In this document: positions 10,180-14,022 of the stretch, piece by piece
Layout: every line of letters starts with the position of its first letter
How positions within the stretch are numbered: position 1 is the first letter of the stretch
Source: Chromera velia
Lineage: Eukaryota > Sar > Chromeraceae
DNA: 14,022 nucleotides
Direction: 5' to 3'
Assembly (NCBI GenBank): GCA_018398765.1
Contig: JAHBMJ010004158.1
Location: forward strand, 67,800 to 81,821
The notes under the pieces: generated by a model
The model's input: only the letters and a program-made list of their open reading frames with translations
What the model was told of the DNA's origin: nothing
Database searches by the model: none
Program-made: the position numbers and the translations under genes

Positions 10180-10335
10180 GCTGCATGCCGCCACCCGGCC
10201 GGCGCCGCGCTGGCCCGCCGCCCGCCCATGCATGCATGGCGCTCTGTGCCATGCAGGAAGATGGACACCTAGCTGCATGCATGCAGTCGATCGATCGACC
10301 GATCGCATCATGCACATGCATGCATGCATGAAGGA
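10180..10335. promoter_or_regulatory. GC-rich island with repeated TGCATGCA motifs
   Basis: A GC-rich part (CCGGCCGGCGCCGCGCTGG..., about 10194-10228) is followed by three runs of the self-complementary TGCATGCA word (about 10227-10240, 10273-10286, 10314-10330) and by TCGATCGATCGACCGATCG (about 10287-10307). TGCATGC-type words are known promoter motifs in several apicomplexans. The island lies 210 bp upstream of the gene D ATG and right of a possible minus-strand start at 10136, so it may be a shared bidirectional promoter (inference). Confidence 0.45.
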
Positions 10336-10462
10336 AACAGCTCCACTTTTTGTAATGTGTGTGCCTGCCTAGCCCTGCTCACAGACATCTGGCACGTAAG
10401 AAGTTGTCGCTACCATTCCGCGATAGAAGTTCCGCCACAGCGAAACGTTGTTTGCACTCACC

Positions 10463-10966
10463 TCTTGCACGGTCAGACACCACAGACGTACATCAAAGAA
10501 GAACATCTGCTCCGCACTTTGGTCCTTTCCCAAAACAAAACTCGATGGGAAACAAGCCAACAGCCGTAGAGGTCCCTCCAGGCCTGCAAGGTGAAGCCAC
10601 CTTCAAGCAGTATCCCCTGAACCAATCAGAGGAATTGAAGACGCAAAAGAACACCAATTTTCTCCGGGATCCTGCACAGCCGGTCCCCCGACATTCCTCA
10701 AAGCAGGCATCACGTCTTGCAAGGTCAGACACCACAGACGTACATCAAAGAAGAACATCTGCTCTGCGCTTTGGTCCTTTCCCAAAACAAAACTCGATGG
10801 GAAACAAGCCAACAGCCGTACAGGTCCCTCCAGGCCTGCAAGGTGAAGCCGCCTTCAAGCAGTATCCCCTGAACCAATCAGAGGAATTGAAGACGCAAAA
10901 GAACACCAATGTTCTCCGGGACCCTTCACAGCCGGTCTCTCGACATTCCTCAAAGCAGGCATCCAT
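10463..10966 (+). repeat. 252-bp tandem duplication, two copies
   Basis: Copy 1 is 10463-10714 and copy 2 is 10715-10966, offset exactly 252 bp (84 codons). Comparing the two by eye I count about ten substitutions and no indel. Copy 1 includes 82 bp before the gene D ATG plus the first coding part. Copy 2 lies wholly inside the coding region, so its pre-ATG part is translated and its ATG (10797) is Met85. Confidence 0.92.
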
Positions 10967-13566
10967 TCCAGCCCAGACAGTTGCGTTTTCTGCACAGAGG
11001 CACCAGGCGAAACTGCACTCCATTCCACTGCAGCCCGCCACTGTGCCTCAAGGTGTTATGGATGGTGTAGGGTACCCCTCCCAGACAGCGCAACCCGTGC
11101 TGACCTACCCACCGCAGCAGCAGGTCCCTCAGTATGCCGCTCCCAAGCAAAGCATAAGAAGACCCTCCCAAGTTCAGCAGCCGAAGAGGCCAAGCACCAC
11201 AACCCAAGCAGGAGTGCCTCTGAAGTCAAATCTGAAAAGAATTTCGAGCATCAATTTGAAAGGACCCCAACATACTCAGCCCGGAGTGAATGGATCTGTC
11301 ACCGTCTACTCGCAGTGAGTCACCACGCACACACATTTGCGTTTCTAAGCTCTCTACTCTCGCTTCCTTCAACTTGTTGCAGATCGATCTTTTTGCTTGT
11401 TGTTTCCTGTCTCATTTGGGATTATTTGCTGTCGTCTTTCATTCAATACCCTTCCTTGTCCCTTCCTAGCTCATACACCCCCTCCGCAGTTAATTTCACT
11501 TCTGTTAATTGTCCGCCTCGCATGCATGCAGGGCCGTCCCGGTCAATGACATAGTACAGAGGACAAAGGCAGGGGATCCAAAACTTCAAAAACCGGTCAG
11601 TCCTCTCTCTTCTCTTTTCTCCTCATCATTGGTTCTGTTCCACAGTCATGTTCTCACCAGATACCTTCCCCCTGTTTTTCTGTCTTCCCCCATTCCCCGC
11701 CTACCTCTTTCGCTCTCTGGCTCTGTCTTTGTCCTCCATATGCTTTCCCATCTGCCTTCCCGTTTCCGCCTGAGGCTCATGTACCGGTTCGCATTTGGAC
11801 GCATCCAAAAAACTTTCCTCCGTTCACTCACCTTCTTTCCTTTCACCTTTGTTTCTCCCCGTCCGTCATACATACTCTGCTTTTGTGCTGTGTGTCTCCT
11901 TCTCTGCTCTCCGTGCAGATCCGCCGGTCCTCCAACGATACCGCCCCTTTGCGTGTCCCCATGACGGAGGCCTTCCGACCAACCGTCCAGCAGGAACTCC
12001 AGGACCTGAATCAGAAACCGTCCTCCCCCAACTTGAAGGCGGCCGACAAGAAGACCGAGTCTCCGACAGCGCTGCTTTCCAGCAGTGGTGAGGCAGCTGC
12101 AGATGAACAAAATCGGTCGTTAATTAATATTGTACAGAGAGAGTCTGACGCTGTGACAGGGGCCCCCCATTTGTTCGGCACTTGTGCCAAAAGAGTCCGA
12201 GGGGCTCTCCATCGGTGTTTGCCTCGGTGTGGCCTCAGGGCACAGGTTGCCTGGGTGGAAGCGGAGGAGAAGGAAGGGAGGGGGAGGCTTAGGGAGGCTG
12301 AGGGCCCCGGAACATTGAGGGCGTCAGGGAGCACAGCCCCCTCCGTACCCCAAACTTGTCCGGTGAAAGAACGACAGACAGATCCTCCCAGACAGTCCTC
12401 CAGAGTGGAGGAGGAAGAGAAGAGAAATGCCCCCACTGACAGTGAGGAGAAAAACAACAACAACTCCCCCCCCAATGGCAGAGAGAATAGCGGGGAGAAG
12501 GAGAAAGTCATTGTCAAGAAAAGCGTCACCCCGGCAAGACAGCCAAGCTGTGAAGAGGAGGTGGAGGCGGAGGAGGATACAGAGTCAGTGCACTCGTTCG
12601 ATTCGATTCCCTTCTCAGTCCTGAGTGATGTTATTTCCATCTGGGAGGAGATAGACAAAAAAGAGAAGAATGAGAGTCAGAGTGGGCCCCAAAAGGGTTG
12701 TGCAGTGTCTGCACAAGCTCTCCGCAGGCAAGAGAACCCGGCTGTAATGTGGGTACTGTACAGGGCAAAGAAAGAACAGGTGGACGAACTGAAGATGGAC
12801 CTGGGGGATGCAGCCGCTGCTGAGGCAAGGAGACTGAGAAGAGCAGGAAGTCAGCCTGAAGAGCCCACGATGGGGTTCTTTGGGTCCACAATGGAGTGGA
12901 TGAACAGTTTCTTTCAGGTGGGCCTTCTCTCTCTCTCCCCCCCCCCCTCTCTCTCTCTTTTCTGCATAATACTGTTGCGTTGTGCTCTACATTTTCTTGC
13001 TCTCTTGTATGTCTTGCATTTTCGTCTTCTTTACAGGCTTGTCGTTGAGAGACTTCCATTTTTGATGTTGATCTGCTGATTTCTCCTGCATCAGTCTGTA
13101 TTTTCACGAATTATAATAAAACCATCAGACAGCTAGAGAAGAAACAAAAGTTTACTTCAATTTGATGCTATGCGCAGAGCTGCTGTCTTGAGTGTGTATG
13201 ATCTCGGTGATCATCTCGGTATACCATTCCCTTCTTTTCTTGAAAAGATACTTAAATGGACCCTTTTCTTGCCTCCTGAAAAAGAGTTTTTGGCGCTTTT
13301 TGCATGCCTCTTTCTTGCTCTTGCCTTTGTTTGTGCAGTTTGGCGCTCCTGCGTCGGCACCAGAGCCCTCCCGACCAAGTCAGGAGGAGGCACTCCAGAA
13401 GGAGGGAGCGATCTACATGGCTCAGCAGAAGAGATGGAGGCAGACCGAGAGGAGAATCTCCAAAGAGAAGATCAAGGTCACACAGGAAACCTTGCTGCCA
13501 CCTCAGTTCGTTGTGGAAGAACAGGAGGAGGAGAAGGAGGAATGGGCAGTTTCAATGGAGGAATAA
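10545..13566 (+). CDS. Gene D: predicted N-myristoylated, charged protein, four exons, 686 aa
   Basis: Exons 10545-11314, 11532-11595, 11919-12917 and 13339-13566 total 2061 nt. All junctions are in phase: CA|GTGAGT to TGCAG|G; CCG|GTCAGT to CCGTGCAG|ATC; CAG|GTGGGC to TTTGTGCAG|TTT. ATG 10545 is the first in a frame closed by TAA at 10353. I do not recognise the family. The N-terminus MGNKPTAV fits the N-myristoylation pattern (Gly2, small residue at position 6), which suggests membrane attachment. Residues 1-140 hold an imperfect 84-aa repeat; the repeated core includes FKQYPLNQSEELKTQKNTN. Next comes a Pro/Gln-rich disordered part (YPPQQQVPQYAAPKQSIRRP), then two IVQR-containing segments, and a long Glu/Lys/Ser-rich stretch. 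Near the end of exon 3 is a more ordered part (SFDSIPFSVLSDVISIWEEID; MGFFGSTMEWMNSFFQ). Exon 4 gives a charged helix ending in a Glu-rich tail. A cytoskeletal or pellicle role would suit such a protein but is not shown. Confidence 0.72.
11532..11595 (+). CDS. Gene D exon 2, 64 nt
   Basis: A small exon. The acceptor is formed by the TGCATGCATGCAG string ending at 11531 and the donor is CCG|GTCAGT. It completes the codon left by exon 1 (CA + G) and reads QAVPVNDIVQRTKAGDPKLQ, then KP. Skipping it would shift the frame into exon 3, so inclusion is required for the 686-aa model. Confidence 0.65.
13037..13120 (+). other. Alternative 3' terminal exon of gene D with poly(A) signal
   Basis: A strong acceptor (TTCGTCTTCTTTACAG ending at 13036) lies 119 nt after the exon 3 donor. 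Used in phase 0 it adds only Ala-Cys-Arg before TGA at 13046-13048, and an AATAAA follows at 13115-13120. This would give a shorter protein ending after exon 3. The alternative is the 421-nt intron to 13339, which adds 75 residues. Both can coexist. Retention of the intron would instead give an apolar tail. Confidence 0.45.
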
Positions 13567-14022
13567 ATATCTGTTTCCTTTTGTTCCTCCATCCCTTTGT
13601 TTCCCTGCTCCTTCGTTCGTACAATCAGGAAGGTTGCCGGGCGGGCGGGGCCTTTCTTGTTCTCTACCATCGTTGGTTATGTTTTTCGAGTCTCAAGGAG
13701 GTAGCGGGAAGGGAAATGGACCCGATTCAGTTCTTAAAGAGATCAGAAAGCTGGGGTGGGGATGGATGCGATAGGAGGGAAGAAGGAAAAGGGGCACGAA
13801 ATAAAAGTAAGAAAGGACGGTACATCAGAAACCCGAGGGTTTGCGAGGGAAGACTCTGTTGACCCAAGTTTTCGGTGTCTTGCGCCCTGGTGTATCTTTT
13901 TCTTTCACATGCAACCAAGCAACGGGGGGGGCAAAGTAAGGAGGGCCTCTGCATTTTAGACTTTTTTGCCTCTATCTTTTGTTTGCCTCTGGTCTGACCC
14001 AGTCTTTACACGATGGTAGCTC
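13567..14022 (+). other. 3' UTR and downstream flank of gene D
   Basis: No supported gene. The gene D stop is embedded in GGAATAAAT (AATAAA at 13562-13567), and a second AATAAA is at 13800-13805, in a better position for a poly(A) signal. The plus-strand ORF 13170-13862 overlaps exon 4 in another frame and is rejected. Confidence 0.45.

Noticed and set aside
13170-13862. 230-codon plus-strand ORF with a hydrophobic segment
   Set aside because: Overlaps gene D exon 4 in another frame; the exon 4 frame has far more protein-like composition and an in-phase acceptor.

Overview
This window looks like nuclear DNA of a eukaryote with intron-bearing, intermediate-GC genes. Candidate introns are short and use GT-AG borders with pyrimidine-rich acceptors ending in TTTGCAG, TTGCAG or TGCAG. 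Intergenic DNA is full of (AC)n, (AG)n, (GATA)n, poly-A/T and TGCATGCA strings. There are no operons and no bacterial ribosome-binding-site pattern. The TGCATGCA motifs and the mixed-GC style suggest an alveolate such as a chromerid or a coccidian-like lineage. That placement is inference only, because no gene here is recognised as belonging to a named family.

Layout, left to right. 1-1035 holds a C-rich, CG-rich putative promoter with a TATAAA, an open segment ending in a strong splice donor (344-604), and a small intron (878-973). 1036-1992 (+) is a single-exon ORF of 318 aa (gene A). 1993-4375 is AT-rich and has no ORF of useful size; it contains an approximately 787-bp terminal-inverted-repeat element (3119-3905) that looks like a non-autonomous, MULE-like or fold-back transposon. 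4375-4770 is a block of GATA, GGAT, 20-bp, AC and AG tandem repeats. 5652-6543 (-) is gene B (258 aa predicted, two exons), with a very GC-rich island upstream of it at about 6595-6790. 7345-8530 (-) is gene C (356 aa predicted, two exons). 8610-8700 is a second AC/AG microsatellite. 9297-10136 (-) holds weak coding signals, including a possible secreted or membrane protein start. 10180-10335 is a second GC-rich island packed with TGCATGCA. 10545-13566 (+) is gene D, four exons whose phases all fit, predicted 686 aa, with an N-myristoylation-type start and a 252-bp tandem duplication that turned a copy of its own 5' UTR into coding sequence. Gene D also has a plausible alternative last exon with its own poly(A) signal.

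No shared pathway can be read from the genes. Genes A, B, C and D all appear to be lineage-specific proteins without a domain I can name. Genes A, B and C begin with short basic stretches, and the longer ones in A, B and C would suit nuclear or nucleic-acid-associated proteins (inference). Gene D looks like a membrane-anchored, largely disordered charged protein (inference).
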